Shown here one piece after another: positions 51,564 to 64,000 of a stretch of DNA of 64,000 nucleotides. The notes under the pieces were generated by a model that did no database searches, was not told where the DNA came from, and saw only the letters and a program-made list of their open reading frames with translations. Position 1 is the stretch's first letter; each line of letters opens with the position of its first letter. Location: assembly GCA_003864495.1 (NCBI GenBank), contig ML133388.1, positions 496,738 through 560,737 of the forward strand. The letters are read 5' to 3'. The position numbers and the translations under genes were made by a program. Origin of the DNA: Nemopilema nomurai (lineage: Eukaryota > Cnidaria > Scyphozoa > Rhizostomeae > Rhizostomatidae).

Positions 51564-54500
51564 AAGCAATAGACCAAGCATTGCATCTTTTTAAGCTCTT
51601 ATATTTCAGTGATAAATATCTGGCTTGATCTTTATCCTATTAGCAGCCAGAAAACTTGATGTGTATTAAATTCCTACAATATGAATACAGGATAAGGAGA
51701 ACACAAATCTGAAAGAGTTTGAGTAGAGACATCCAGAAATTCAAAGACACTGAACAAAACAAATCTCCTTTGATAGGCAAGGATTTGTATTTGATCTTCT
51801 TGATAAAAATTAGTTGGTTATATCCATCACTTCACAGGCAAACTGCTGAAGCCATTAAATTGAATATTTTATTAGCAAATACAAATCTGACCCATGAAGC
51901 CAATATCAAGGTTTAGTACAAATCTTGTTTTGTTATCTTGGTTTTTACACAGGCTATGAATGTGGTTGCGTATTGGAAAAGCTAATGGAAATTTGCAATT
52001 ATCCAATAAAGAAATTTTAATGAGCAGAATAAGAAATAATAAAAGTATTGAAAGTCTAACAAACTCTACTCTGGCATGTATGTTTAGCCAAGTACTTTTG
52101 GACATCTACAACATGTTTTTTTCTAAAGCATCTATGCTTTCTAACTTATATGAGTCAAATGTTCAGAATACAATGACAAACTCTGAATTTGACAGATATC
52201 AACAAACCAACACTTTCTCCTCACAGAGCGCAAATTTAACTTCAAATGCCCAAGGCCTTATTTGGTGTAACCCCTACTATCTTGAGATTCCAAAGACTGA
52301 TTTTATTCATAAACATCAAAACATTGTGTATATCTTTCAGGCCAGACTTTGAAATATTTACTACAAAAGACTTTTCACAACAAGACATGAGCATGAAGAC
52401 ATAATGTGTTTTGGTATAAGCCTTCTTCAGAAATGGAAAAATATTGGGTTTAGCGAATATTTAGGCTATCGAAGGGCTTTTATTTGCAAATCACTGCGCC
52501 ATTTCTGTAGCCTTCATAAAACCTTCCCTGAAACCTAATTCATACAAGCATACTTGCAAAGAAAACAAACATTGTACTTCACAAACGGTTTAATACCGGT
52601 AGAATAGACGACGAGGGCTATTAACAAGCCATTTCAGCAACATTCCAACATGGCACTCCACTTTCATGCCTGACTGATAACAAATGATTTCCGGATTTAC
52701 AAATGATTTTCGGCGAGACGAATGGCAATTGGGGGTGGTTTCCATACCATTACATTCTGATCAAAATGTCAGGTTCAAATAATTTGCGGGCTTGTTTTTT
52801 GATATGACCGAAGAATTGGATTATTAGCTGCCATTTTCAAGCAGCTTGCTATGTTTTGATATTGAGATAAGTACGCCAAGTCGATTCGGAGCCCATCTGC
52901 CGTTGAAACTAAACAAATGTCTACACCCACAGAGATAGGAAACTAAATATGTCATATTTATATTTGCAATAGGTAGTAGAAATATGGCGTTTTATCTTAT
53001 TTAATACCTGACGCTCTATCGACAGATAATTTGAATCAAAAAAACCAAGATCAATAGCGCATGCATAGTGGTGTGGATCTTTGATAAGGCAATCCCCCTC
53101 CTTGGATCACAGATCAGCGAGTTCAACAATTAGCAATTGAAAACGCGTGGCTTTAACAAATCTTCTTTCTAGTCAAAGTGGAATATACTTCCACTTATTA
53201 ATGTCTACAGTTCTGGCCACGGTATTATCATGTGGATGGGCCAAAGACATTCAAAAATGAGTGAATTCAGCTGAAATTAAAAATATGGCCTACTTACTAA
53301 CTAGGCGTTCCGTGTGGTCAACATAATGCTCCATTTCTCACGTTTCATCGACAACAAAAACGTACATGCTGTTTGCATTCAGACAACTGGATAACAAGAA
53401 ATCAGGCTAATTATTTTGGTGCATTGAGTGCTCCTTTCACAAGACGGCTCCTCTTCCTTTACGAGTAGCAAATCAGATAAAGGTTTTCCCAACAACTGCG
53501 CAAAAATCCACTTTTAATTGTCGATTATTCATGCAAATCTTTCTTTGTTAATTGACGTCTCCGTATGAGCAGTGTCTCAAATTGGCACAAAGTTTACATG
53601 TTTTCACTGTAAAATCTTTAAATAAACATCACCCTCCCGTTTTCAAGTACCAGAGTTAGCCAAAAACAACACAAATATGTCATGCTTCTCAAGGATGCTC
53701 CTCCGTCGGATCCATTTCCAGCTCTGTCTTTGTAAAGTCTTCTCGATAAAAGTATGAGTGTAAATAGCCTAAAATTGCTTTCGAAGTGTGATTAATAAAT
53801 CCCAAATCTACTGCACAGATAAATTCACTTGAAGACTCGAACAAAAGTCCCGAAATAGCAGCTTTCCCACGAGACAAACCCGCGTGTTGACACCGCAACA
53901 CGTTGCTATATCACTTTTGTTCTGTATCCAAACGTTTTCTTCCTAATTAATCCGAAATAGTTTTAAGGCTGAGTATCATTCTTTATACATGGTCACCCTG
54001 AAATTTCTAAAGCTGGACGTGTTGTGTGTCAAAAAAAAATAATATTCATCACTCTGTTCAACTTCAAACTTCAGTTGGACTAGCTTCCCATGAAAAAATA
54101 ATTAGCTTTGGGCGTATCAATATGCTGGCACCTCTATTGGCAGCAAAATATGTTTTTGATGCAAAATTTATTTGACTAACTGATATAGATTATGCTGTCA
54201 GTCTGTAAGTGAAGTTTTCGTGTACAGTGTCGAAAATTTTGATTGAAGAAAAGTTTTCAGTCAGCGGTGCTCTCGTAAACATCAACCCGAGGTTCATTAG
54301 GACACTCTCCTGAAGGATTTCCAATCGTTAAAATGTCATTAATGAACAAATTAGCAATTAAGGCCTACAACAATTGCAGCTGATCTCTGGGAAAAAACCA
54401 CGGAGACCATCTGAAAGGTAATTATGTGAGTGGGCGCTAGACGGAGGGAGAGTTGGGAAAGCGCCAAAGAAGAAGTGGAAGATTTGGCGTCGGCGTACAG

Positions 54501-57500
54501 GGACTGGAGAGAGTTTCAATTCTGAAGGTGGGCTTCTTCGAGTTTGGCAGCGCGTTAGGATAATTTTTCGAGCAGTTCCCTGTCCTTCATGAAGTGAAAT
54601 ACAGAGGGACTACCTTACGCTTAGGGCTTGTTTGTGTTGATCTGTGCTTACATGAAGCGGATGCACATTTATCCGTTTTGCTCCGTCTTCACACTACACG
54701 ACAATGAAAGTGAATTAGCCACCTACTTTAGAGGTGTTTGTTTGTCCGCATCTGAAGCTGTTTGAAGGCTCTTACTTTTATCATGGTTTATGCAACTTTT
54801 CAACGTAACGTTGTTACGGAATTTTCCCAATGCAAGGCCATATCCACCAATGTTTCTGGGCAGGGATTTAGTGGTAAAATTTAACAAGGGGTGCCCTAAT
54901 GCAGCGTGAGAGGGTAAAGAGTGTAGCCCCTAATATTACGCCCCTTTTTCTTCCCATCAGTGTTTTGTACCAAGTTAATTCTCCTTAGGAGCTATATACA
55001 CCCCTTACGAAACCATTTGCTCTAGTGCTTCTGCTATCCAAATGTAGGCCAGATAGAGATGTGAATAATAACGAATGGTTGTGTATTCAGTTGATATATA
55101 ATTACAAATTGGTACACGAGAACACGGTGGGCAAATAGCGGGGTAGCAAGAGGGAATACCACAGAGAGAAGTCTGGATCTCCTCTAAAACGTCAAAACAT
55201 TCAGAATTCTTGTTTTATCATAAGCACCAACAATGAAGGGGACTAAACCACCCCCATGCGTTTATTTGATATAATTTTTCGTGTATCAGATCTTAAATTA
55301 ATGCTAAGTTCCAGGGGCACAAAGTAAGCACAGCAAGCCTGTATCCTCAGTTTAAGGACTGGGGACAAGCCCCCTGTTTAAAAAAACGTTAGGGGAATTG
55401 GTTCTGGTTCGCATCGTTTTCTGCGCCTTAAGCTTCGTAAGATTGGAAGATTTCATGTTGATATCAAACGTGACACGATTGTTGTATAACAGACCCAACT
55501 GTTTAAGAAAATCCAAATTGCGCCAAAACCTTTACTGACGACATAACTTGGATTTTTTAATGAAGTTCGTCTTTAAATCTAGGTGTCTGTCTTTTTTAGA
55601 TTTTAGATTTGTAGAGTCTGTCTTAATTTCTATGCAAAATCCCATTCTATACAGATAGAAAAAAGTTAACCTTTCTTCTTGCGCCCTTCTAAAAGAATGT
55701 AAGAGTGGACGTACGAATGTGATTGATCATAACACAGCTAATCATGCGTTCTTCCTCATTGGCTCTAAGGTCCTTTTTGGTCCGCAACTAGCCATTTCTG
55801 TCACTCTCAAAAGTGTCGGCCAAAGGCGCCTTGCATATACAGAGATATTGCTAGGTTGTTCTATGCTGCATGGAAGTTAGGATGCCTTGCTAAAAACAAA
55901 TTTGCTCACAAACGCAGATTTTGATGAAGCGGAACCAAAAAACAGCACCTAAAGACCCGGCCAAACTAGAAAACATTGTTATACAAAACTAAATGTGACA
56001 CGAAATCTTTTTGGAGGAGGGTGTTCGTAGGCCATTTTCAACATGTTCTCTGATGCAGCATTATTTGGCACAAGATGATCCTATCTTTCATTTATGATTA
56101 TTATGAAACAGTTAATTAAATATGTTGAATTCGTATCTTCTGGCTGTGGTGAACTGCTTCAAAGGCGATATATTTTCAGACTCTTTCAAACTGCTCTTCC
56201 TGACTAGGTGAGAAATTTACCTTGCTCCCTTTCCTTCACGCGTCACTTTCGTCCTTCTGAATCAATATCATTTGTCTCCACAGGACATTTTAACCTTCCT
56301 AATGAAAACGCAAAGCATGAATCCAAATGCATCTTTGAAGGAATTTCGCCGACTTAAAAGAAAGAAATATCTTAATAGTATTTAGTAGCCTCGTGTTGAT
56401 ATTTACGTCAGCCGAGACAAAAAGTGACTATACTGTGAGAACACTCGATCGGTTCTAATCAAACTTCGAATAGGACTAAGATAGCGAGGAAACCTCAAAC
56501 TCAATATTTGTGCTTATGACTTTAATTTTCGATGTTATGATGGATCGTATAATAGTTTGACTTCAGTTATTGGTGCAGTGAAGACGCCTTCTAGCAAAAA
56601 CTGAATTTTTAACAGCTGAAATTATATTGGAAACATCTTATTGAGGCCTTGGATAGATGTTTTACACCAATGGATCGCCATCAATTAGCCTACATATTGC
56701 AACCATCATACTGACATACTTTGAGTTCTGGTACATATCTTTGCACCAGCTTACACAAGAACACTATTAGTACAAACAGTTCACGAAATATGCCTTTACT
56801 GCTGTAGATTCCTTGAGGAACATCGTTGGGACGAAAGATCTATAAAAAGATTTAAAGACCGTGCTAAAACGGTTCACTGCATTCAAGCGCCATATGCAGC
56901 CTGAAAGTGTTTTGAAAATTTTTGTCACGAAGGAAAAAAGTATCGTAACAGGAGATTAGTGTTAAGCAACCACCTTCTGTCGAAGAGTTTTGTAAGTCAT
57001 CTTAGACAAGGCCAGTTGGATTTGATTGGATCACTTGCATTTGGATAGCCAATAGAAACCTAAAGCCGGTAATTTACTTTAGAATTAGGCCCGGAAAGGT
57101 TTAAAATTCCAAAATATCAAGGAACGAGTCAGGATTGCAGATTGAAGAAAAATGACAAGATCAAACAGATTCTCTTATAGCTAACAGAGCTTGGAGAATC
57201 ATGTCTGAATTTCTTGATTAAATAGTTTTAAAGAATGTATTAAGACATCTGCAAACACGACGTAAAAGTGATGTCATGAAACACTTTAGAGGAGGGCGTC
57301 TGTCTTTGAGAGTAATAATGCTGCTGCTTTAAATAGAAGTAGAATGAGTGTTTTGCCTAATTAGCACATCACAAAACTGCATAGTCAGGCAATGCAGTTT
57401 GAATGAGCTTTTAACCCCTTGGTTGCTAGCAATTCCTTAAATCTTTTTCTGCTAGGCAAAAATGGAAGCATGGTAACATTATGGCGAGGGCGAGGTAGTG

Positions 57501-57870
57501 AGTAACACTCTGGGTGTGGTTGTGGGTGATTCTATGGCAGTGCCCAATTTGAACCATTGTGGTACCACCTATACTACAAGGGATTGGTTAGGTTATTAGT
57601 CATTGGATTTTCTAAACCGTTGGAATGACCCTTATTGGGACTTCCTTGTAGCAGTTGTATCGGGCTTGGCAATAGTGGTTACGAAGAGTAGGGAGGTTGT
57701 CTCTTGTTAAGGCTCTTTTCATTAGAGAATCAGTCATTTATCATTTGAAAGCAAGACTTTATGATCAGTGGCAATAGCAGCTAAGAACGACATGACGGTT
57801 GAAATTTTGTATACTTGTGAAAGCTAATTGAATTTACTTTGTTCACCGTCTCCTTTGTTACTGGCGTAAA

Positions 57871-57887
57871 CCCCCCCCCCCCCCCCC
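57871..57887. repeat. Poly-C tract (17 C)
   Basis: A run of 17 cytosines after GGCGTAAA, followed by TCTCCCC. Confidence 0.95.
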
Positions 57888-60800
57888 TCTCCCCTAACCC
57901 CTCCAAAAGTCTGTAAAAAACCAGTAATTTGGTCATGCATTTAAAACCGTGACGTTAATTGCAAATTTTGACAAAGTTTGAACCTTTGGAAAAGTTTTCC
58001 ATCGAGAGAAAGTTGGTCAAAAAGTATAGTTGGTCAGTTTTTTCTGAACGCCCCTCAAATCTAAATGGTCTAGTCGCATCATTGTCACTTCTTTACCCGT
58101 TTACAAGAGTAGCGAAAACCTATTGTGAAAAAGAAAAAATGAAAAAAGAATAACAATTTAAGAAATGAATTAAACTTCAAGGTGTGATGAGTAACACTGT
58201 TGAAGCAGGTGTGTTATTGGTTTCCTGGAAACAGCGAGAGGAAGCCTTGCAAAAACCACAATGGCTTGTTGTATGCGAATTCAACGAAGACCTACTTCTG
58301 AGACATGACACGCTGACGATGCGCCGTCGTCATCCTCAAGCGATTGCGCACTGCGCTTTGCAAGGGTTAGTGCATTGCGGTGTATGGCTTCTTTGCGGAT
58401 AGGTGCTTCGAGTGACCCGATATGTTGAAGCAGATCATTTGGATTAAACGAGACTGCAAGACAGTGCTGTCAACAGTGCCCGATGCTGGGAAGATTGCCT
58501 TTGGAACCAAGACGGAAGAAGGATTGCGCGTTCAAACAGCGAGTACACATACAACAATGCAACAACGCACGGCAAGTAATGAATTGAGCAATTTCTGTCG
58601 GGACGGGTTTGATGACGTCATTTTTCGTCCATGAGTCACGAAAGTACAACAAAAGCTCCTAATTGAGGCATCGAAATCCTGAATGATTTTCTTATTCATT
58701 CGAAACCGGAATTAAGTCAAAGCAGCATGCAGATCGATGGAGGATAGGCAGTTTTGACATCGCTTTAGCGGAATGGTCCTGATTCTTTCATGCGATCGTT
58801 TTGGAGTGTGGAAAATGTTTAAAATCCGATTAGAAATGGGACTGTCATGCGGGTTTTCAAGGGCGTCGGCTTAAGAAGCACGAAAGCTAATAACAGAATT
58901 CCTAGATGGAATGCTGGTTCGTTTATCAGGGCCCCAGGTCCTTTTGATGACGAATAAAGATTCCACTACTTGTGGTGATTACAAATAATTGCCAGTCAGC
59001 CGTTGATTTAAATTTTTTCATTCTCTAGAAAGAGTAGCCGTTCATCTGAAAAGTTACTTGAAGTTACATCAAACAGTACCTTTAAGAAACTTCTAATACA
59101 TTTACAGTAAGCATTTACCCAGTTACCTAGTGTAGGCAATTTTTGTAAGACTTTGAGCCTACTCCTTTACAGCTTTCCATTATTCTGCCATTTAACTCCG
59201 GGTGTTCTAGTTTAGAATTTTAAGCGATCAAGCAAAGAGTTTCTTCTTGGAAATAAACTTGTTTCACGTTATCCCGTATGCTTTGATTTTCTCGAATGAC
59301 TAAGAAAGAGACCTCAAAACTATGCAAATCAATATACAAATACGCTGGCCCTTTAGGGGTATTTCTCAACTGCAACAGATCGTCATAGTTTCTTGCAAAG
59401 GAAATAGTTCTTGGTGCATTTCAAAAGACCCAATGCTAAAAAAGTCACAACTGTGCATCAAAAACCTACAAGGCTTTGTCTACCGATGCAAGCTCCTTTT
59501 CAAATACTTTTAGCTAAAAGCTGCGGCTCACTTTACGTCTCGACTGTATAAGAGTCTAGAATAGTGGGTTGTAGCCTTTAGTATAGTCTAGCGTGCTCTT
59601 GCGCTGGTATGGCGGTTAACGCTACCAGATGCGACTAACGCGAGACAATTTCGCGCGCCAGAAGCGCTGTCTCAAAGGAGAGCCTCCTCCCTACCACCCG
59701 CCTTCCTATCTGGTACCTGTCAAAATTTCCCCACCTGACCAATCGATGCTTGTTGTTCTAGTGCTCTTATCTTTTCTCCATTCAACCTCCTTCTGCTCTT
59801 GATTCCCTTTCACTCTCGAATTACCATCCTATTGAGCTGGTGTTTTTCAAGGATCTTCACTACCTACCGTATTATTTACCACTTCCACCAATGGTCCATC
59901 TTTTTCCACATCAACTAGCATTCATTCATTAAATGATGGAACTTGCCTGATTTATTAAATTTTTTCATCTATAATCAAACTCTCAGCCTTTTTGCTTGCT
60001 TATAATCTACAGAATCTATAAAACTACAAGACAGTTGAGTCAATGATTTTCTCCTTAAAAACTTGATTTTGAAAAGTGATTTTCTTCCTTAGGGAGCTTT
60101 TTCATATTAGCTTAAACATGTGTTTTCTTGTGCTAAGATTATCATAGCGCACAAGACTGATGCGATAATATGCTTACAAATGTTAATTGTCAGTACAAGT
60201 AATAAAGGATGATTACGCTAAGATAAATTGATAGTATGGGCAAAGCAAAGATGACGATGAAGTAAAATACACAGAAAAATAACATGTACCATAACAAACA
60301 GTTTCCAAAAAGAGATGACATGAACTTAACCATGGTGAGTGGAATGGCTTTGTAAAAGAGATGACGTAATAGGAAAGATGGAACGCCATACGTCAACGAA
60401 GAAGGAAAGACACGAGAATGAATAATGCAGCGTGAATATATGATATATAATGAATATATAAGGGCTTGCGAATTTTTGTCTATAACTTGACTTTGTGTAT
60501 GAATCGTAACTGTTGTCCACCCATATGACGCGCTTCAAAAGCTATACGTGTCTCTAGGATGCGAAAATTCTTCTAACCCGTAAACCTCCTAGTTTCCTTG
60601 GTACCCTTAAGATGGAGCCAAGTTAAATGTCCCCGTCAGCAGTATAGCAAATTTCTGACGGTTTTTTGGCTAAATATAGGAAAATTGAAATGTTACATCA
60701 AAATTTTGGTCCCCTTTAGCCTATGTACATTTGTGTTGTATTGTATCGTTGTCTTAAAGTTTTAATAAAAACAAATTAAGACCTAATAAAGCCTGGCACA

Positions 60801-61383
60801 AACGATGCAAAAGTCATTTATACCGTATTCTACCATCGCTGATCCTGCTGCCTTGATGGCAAAAGTAAAATGGCTAACATTATAAATACATCAATTCAAC
60901 ATTCAGTTTAATAGTTAAGGTACAAAGACATTATTTGGTTATTTACAAGAACATCACATATCCTAGTGTTGACTAGGGATTGAAGAAAGTGCAGCTCTTT
61001 TATGGGTATATGGTGAATTCGGTGCATTAAGTTGTATGCATTCTTCAAATAAATTTCTTCGAAATTATCATTAGAAAGATTCGATATTGGAAAGAGGAGG
61101 TTTCTTACAAAAGGATGCAACCTTACGTAAACAAAACAGACATACGTATTTTCGACTCCGTCTCGTTCTGGTGCGAAGGAGTGTGGAAAGAGATATAGCC
61201 ATACAATAGAGGAGCTGTGAAATAACACGCAGGTCTGCGGCGATTGGTGCAAAGGCATCAAAATCTATTCATACACCCGTTCCCTGGTGGTGCTTAATTA
61301 TGCACCTTTTGAAATATACTGAAACATGTGCACAAATAATAATGTGCTCCTTTACGTCGTCTTGCCATATTTGGTGTGAGCTG

Positions 61384-61504
61384 TCACGTGGCAAAGAACC
61401 AAAACAATGGTGACTGTTCGAAGGCGCGAAAAGGTATCACGTCAGCAAAAGTCCGGTTGAAGCACATTTTGTTGCAGCCTGTCGTGAGTGGGGAAGCGAA
61501 AAAG
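61384..61504 (+). other. Likely 5' leader exon of the stathmin-like gene
   Basis: GC-richer sequence that ends in a consensus donor (AAAAAG then GTGAGT at 61,505). It would splice to the acceptor at 62,733 (TGTTTTGCAG), ten bases before the stathmin ATG. A CACGTG E-box lies at 61,385–61,390. A short upstream ORF (61,407–61,460, 17 codons, MVTVRRREKV...) starts in a good context (ACAATGG). The transcription start is not known; the left bound is approximate. Confidence 0.5.
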
Positions 61505-62743
61505 GTGAGTTCCTTGCGTTTTTAATTCTTCTCGCACAAAAGAAGTAGAAAGCATTCATTATAAATGACCTACACAAAATTAACACTCGGATAAAAGGTG
61601 GTATTGTGTTCTTCGAGATCGAATGCCAGGGACGAAGTTAAACTGCAGTTAAATTTCATTCCAGTACAAATTTCTTGTGTCGCACAATCATTGTGACAAT
61701 GAAGATACTTATCAAAAAGTAAATATGATTGCAATGAACGTTGCTTTTGAAATTAACTTCATTTTTACCACAGTTAATTCCAGATCTAACTGTTTTTCCT
61801 TTAGTGCGCGACAAATTTTGTTTTAATATTAATGTTGGTTTTCTGTTGACAAAAGAATCAATTTTGAATGTAAGAATTGACTTTTTCTGCTTTTATATTA
61901 ACACAATCGACTTCTGTACTTGAGAAGATTGAAAGCTTGGCAGTTCGAATGCGTAGGAAAGTATGAGAGCATTGATCATCCACGATATTCTTTAGAGAAG
62001 CAATTAGTTTTGACAAAGCATTGTGTAGATTAAAGCTTATCATCAATTGACCAGTCATAAAACTTTCTCTTGATAGTTTATCGTGAAGGGCAGGCCCAGT
62101 TTTCTTTAAAAAGGTATTTAGCAGAGGGGCGATTTGCGAGGAGAGAAATCGAGATTAAAAAGCAGATAATCCAAGACCAGCGCGATCTCTTTGTTATTCT
62201 AAATAGAATCTCGCACTTATTTCTACAATCAGATTGAAAAATCACACAACGAAGAAAGGATGAATCCCGGGAAACAGGTCGAACAAAAGCACAGTGAAAA
62301 AACTCACTTTTAATTGTAAAGCACAATAGAAATCGATTCGCCCCAAGTAATAATCAATTCCAAACGACTTCCTACCAAAACACTTTTATTTCAAGTGGAC
62401 TTGCTCTAGCGCCTGTGCAGCCACAAGGTCTTGACACATTGCAAGGTCCAAGAGTGGATTGACAACGACTACGACTTGAGGGACACCGAGCTACGTTATT
62501 TAACATTAGCCAAGCTTAGTGGGGATCAATTTCATAATTTTTCAGACATTTTAAAGTGACTTCGGTATAATCCTATTACGCTGTCATGAATTATGTAAAC
62601 TTTAACCCAATATTATTCACAAATTGGAAAAACGACAGCTTATTAGTTGCTGGTAGTTACATCAAGTAATAATACCTTCATGATAATTTTGCTGGTTAAG
62701 CATTAACGCTCATTACTCTTGTCTGTTTTGCAGGATTACAATA

Positions 62744-63897
62744 ATGGCCGATAGAGAAGAGATGCCAAGAAAACCAAGACACTACTCCTACAGCGCATCT
62801 GACGAATACATGGTAAACGTGAACGAAAAGAAGCTGGACAGAAGCCTCTCTGAGAACAATGTCGATTCGGGTGGGTAGCGAGGATCAATTTGGCAGATAC
62901 CTGCATCCTTTTATTCGCGAACTGAATTCCCAAATCACCAGATTATTCTTTGGCTTCCTACTCTGCTGTCCAGCTAGACGAACATCAAGGGAAATGATAA
63001 GGGTTTCTGCCTGCAAAGGCCGCTTTTAGCAGCATTGAATAGGGAAGCTCATGAGGATCTGCAGTCATGTTTTGATTACAGACCAAAATAAAAGAAAACA
63101 TTTTCACTGTTTTGAGATACATGTTCTATTTATATAGAAAATAAATTAACGAGTAGGAGCGTCAAGCTAGCTTATTCAATTTCGCAATCCTTTTGCAGAC
63201 GATTCACAAATTCCAGTCAGACTGGACATAATCATCAAACCAGCTTTGAAGAGCCCACCGAACATCTCAATGTCTCCTATCAAGCCGGCACCTGCAACAG
63301 TTCGCTGCAAGTTGGCTGATGAACGAAGAAGGGTTAGTATTCCTTGTTACGCTCACTCCTCAAGGCGTCACAACCTCTGCAAAATGAGTTTATCAAAACA
63401 GCTCATAAACACTGTAAAAGCCTCAAGTGTTACAAAAATTGAGTGTGATTCCCCAATGAGTAAGTAGTTATTCATCGAACAGCCGCCATACTTTACATCT
63501 GCATACTTAACAAATTCCCAATATGCGAAAAGAGATAAGAGCTAGCGACGCATCTGCTCGACTAGTGCTGCCTGGCTGTTGTCATGTAACATCTCAGTTT
63601 ATTGAACTTCCTTAGAGTCTCGAGCTTGAACTTGTGCAAAAGAGAAAGGAACACGACGAGAAGATTCAGATCGCGCAAAAAGTGAAGCAGGAATCGGACG
63701 AGCAAAGGCAGAAAGCAATCAAAGACCAATACGAGAAGAAGATCAAAACATGCGAGGAGCTATTGGCAGCACAGATTCAGGAGAAGTCGAAGAGGGTAGC
63801 TGCCAACAACAAGAGGCTCGAAGAAGCCAAGAAAATACACGACGACAACATCGCAGCCAAAGTGAAGGATGCCGAACAGAAGCTCGCCAAGACTATG
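62744..63897 (+). CDS. Stathmin-like protein, 5' part (runs off right edge)
   Basis: Three coding exons, 62744–62870, 63199–63332 and 63616–63897, join in phase to 181 residues; the last ends at a donor (GTGAGC), so the gene continues. Residues ~47–66 (IPVRLDIIIKPALKSPPNIS) match the stathmin β-hairpin/capping segment with its SP phosphosites. Residues ~84–181 form one long charged helix (DERRRSLELELVQKRKEHDE, KVKQESDEQRQKAI, AANNKRLEEAKKIHDDNI), the tubulin-binding repeat region. Stathmins sequester αβ-tubulin and promote microtubule catastrophe, and are switched off by phosphorylation. The first 45 residues (YSYSASDEYMVNV, RSLSENNV) are not in vertebrate stathmin 1; there is no membrane-anchor cysteine cluster as in SCG10. 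The paralogue assignment is uncertain. Confidence 0.85.
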
Positions 63898-64000
63898 GTG
63901 AGCTAGTGCATTTTGTTGGTGCATATTGTCAATACATCTTGCTTAATCAAGAAATACGCGAAAAAGGATTGTCCGAAAATACCATTCATAAATACACACA

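Larger units (their letters stand above)
49128..61380. other. Gene-poor spacer
   Basis: Twelve kilobases of AT-rich sequence without a coding region I can support. Open frames such as 51,960–52,352 (plus) and 53,689–53,901 (minus) have no recognisable motif. It contains a 17-base poly-C run (57,871–57,887), a perfect hairpin at 51,536 and a GC-richer patch at ~54,430–54,540 ending in a donor-like GTGGGC, which might be an exon of an unplaced gene. Confidence 0.45.

Noticed and set aside
51960..52352. 130-codon plus-strand frame
   Set aside because: Asn/Ser/Gln-rich composition typical of AT-rich non-coding DNA; no recognisable motif or partner exon.
53689..53901. Minus-strand frame with protein-like composition (FICAVDLGFINHTSKAILGY)
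   Set aside because: Looks plausible by eye but no family, acceptor or neighbouring exon could be found.

Overview
The window looks like nuclear DNA from an early-branching animal, most likely an anthozoan cnidarian (sea anemone or coral). The evidence is split genes with GT–AG introns, AT-rich spacers, animal gene families (SH2, NACHT/DUF4062, PH-domain adaptor, UBE2T, stathmin) and many short inverted-repeat elements. The phylum is an inference from gene content and style; no marker fixes the species. All gene models come from reading splice sites, phases and protein-family resemblance by eye, without transcripts.

Left end (1–9 kb, all minus strand): the 5' part of a DUF4062–NACHT STAND NTPase gene runs off the left edge. 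Just upstream is a gene for a predicted N-myristoylated SH2 adaptor whose last exon stops only 62 bp before the first ATG of the NACHT gene. A phase-compatible alternative acceptor would splice the SH2 gene in frame into the NACHT gene, giving an SH2–DUF4062–NACHT protein. This is the most interesting point in the window. An intron of the NACHT gene carries a degenerate 6/12-bp tandem array rich in AGGTCA.

Middle (9–31 kb): about 22 kb with no gene I can recognise. It holds two copies of a ~410-bp inverted-repeat element facing each other near 22.4 and 23.75 kb, a partial copy of a second element, a CA-rich tract and a 25-base poly-C run.

31.4–33.4 kb (+): a complete five-exon UBE2T gene, the ubiquitin-conjugating enzyme of the Fanconi anaemia pathway.

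36.4–49 kb (−): a large AFAP1-like adaptor gene of at least 13 coding exons and about 1,740 residues. It has seven PH domains, proline-rich and tyrosine docking motifs, and a C-terminal coiled coil. One exon in the second PH domain carries an apparent one-base insertion. Its introns hold further short mobile elements.

49–61.4 kb: no supported gene. Right end (61.4–64 kb, +): the 5' half of a stathmin-like gene, with a leader exon containing a short upstream ORF, running off the right edge.

The neighbouring genes do not form one pathway. Two of the loci (SH2 and multi-PH/pYxxM adaptor) suggest tyrosine-kinase or phosphoinositide signalling, and the NACHT gene suggests innate immune-type sensing.
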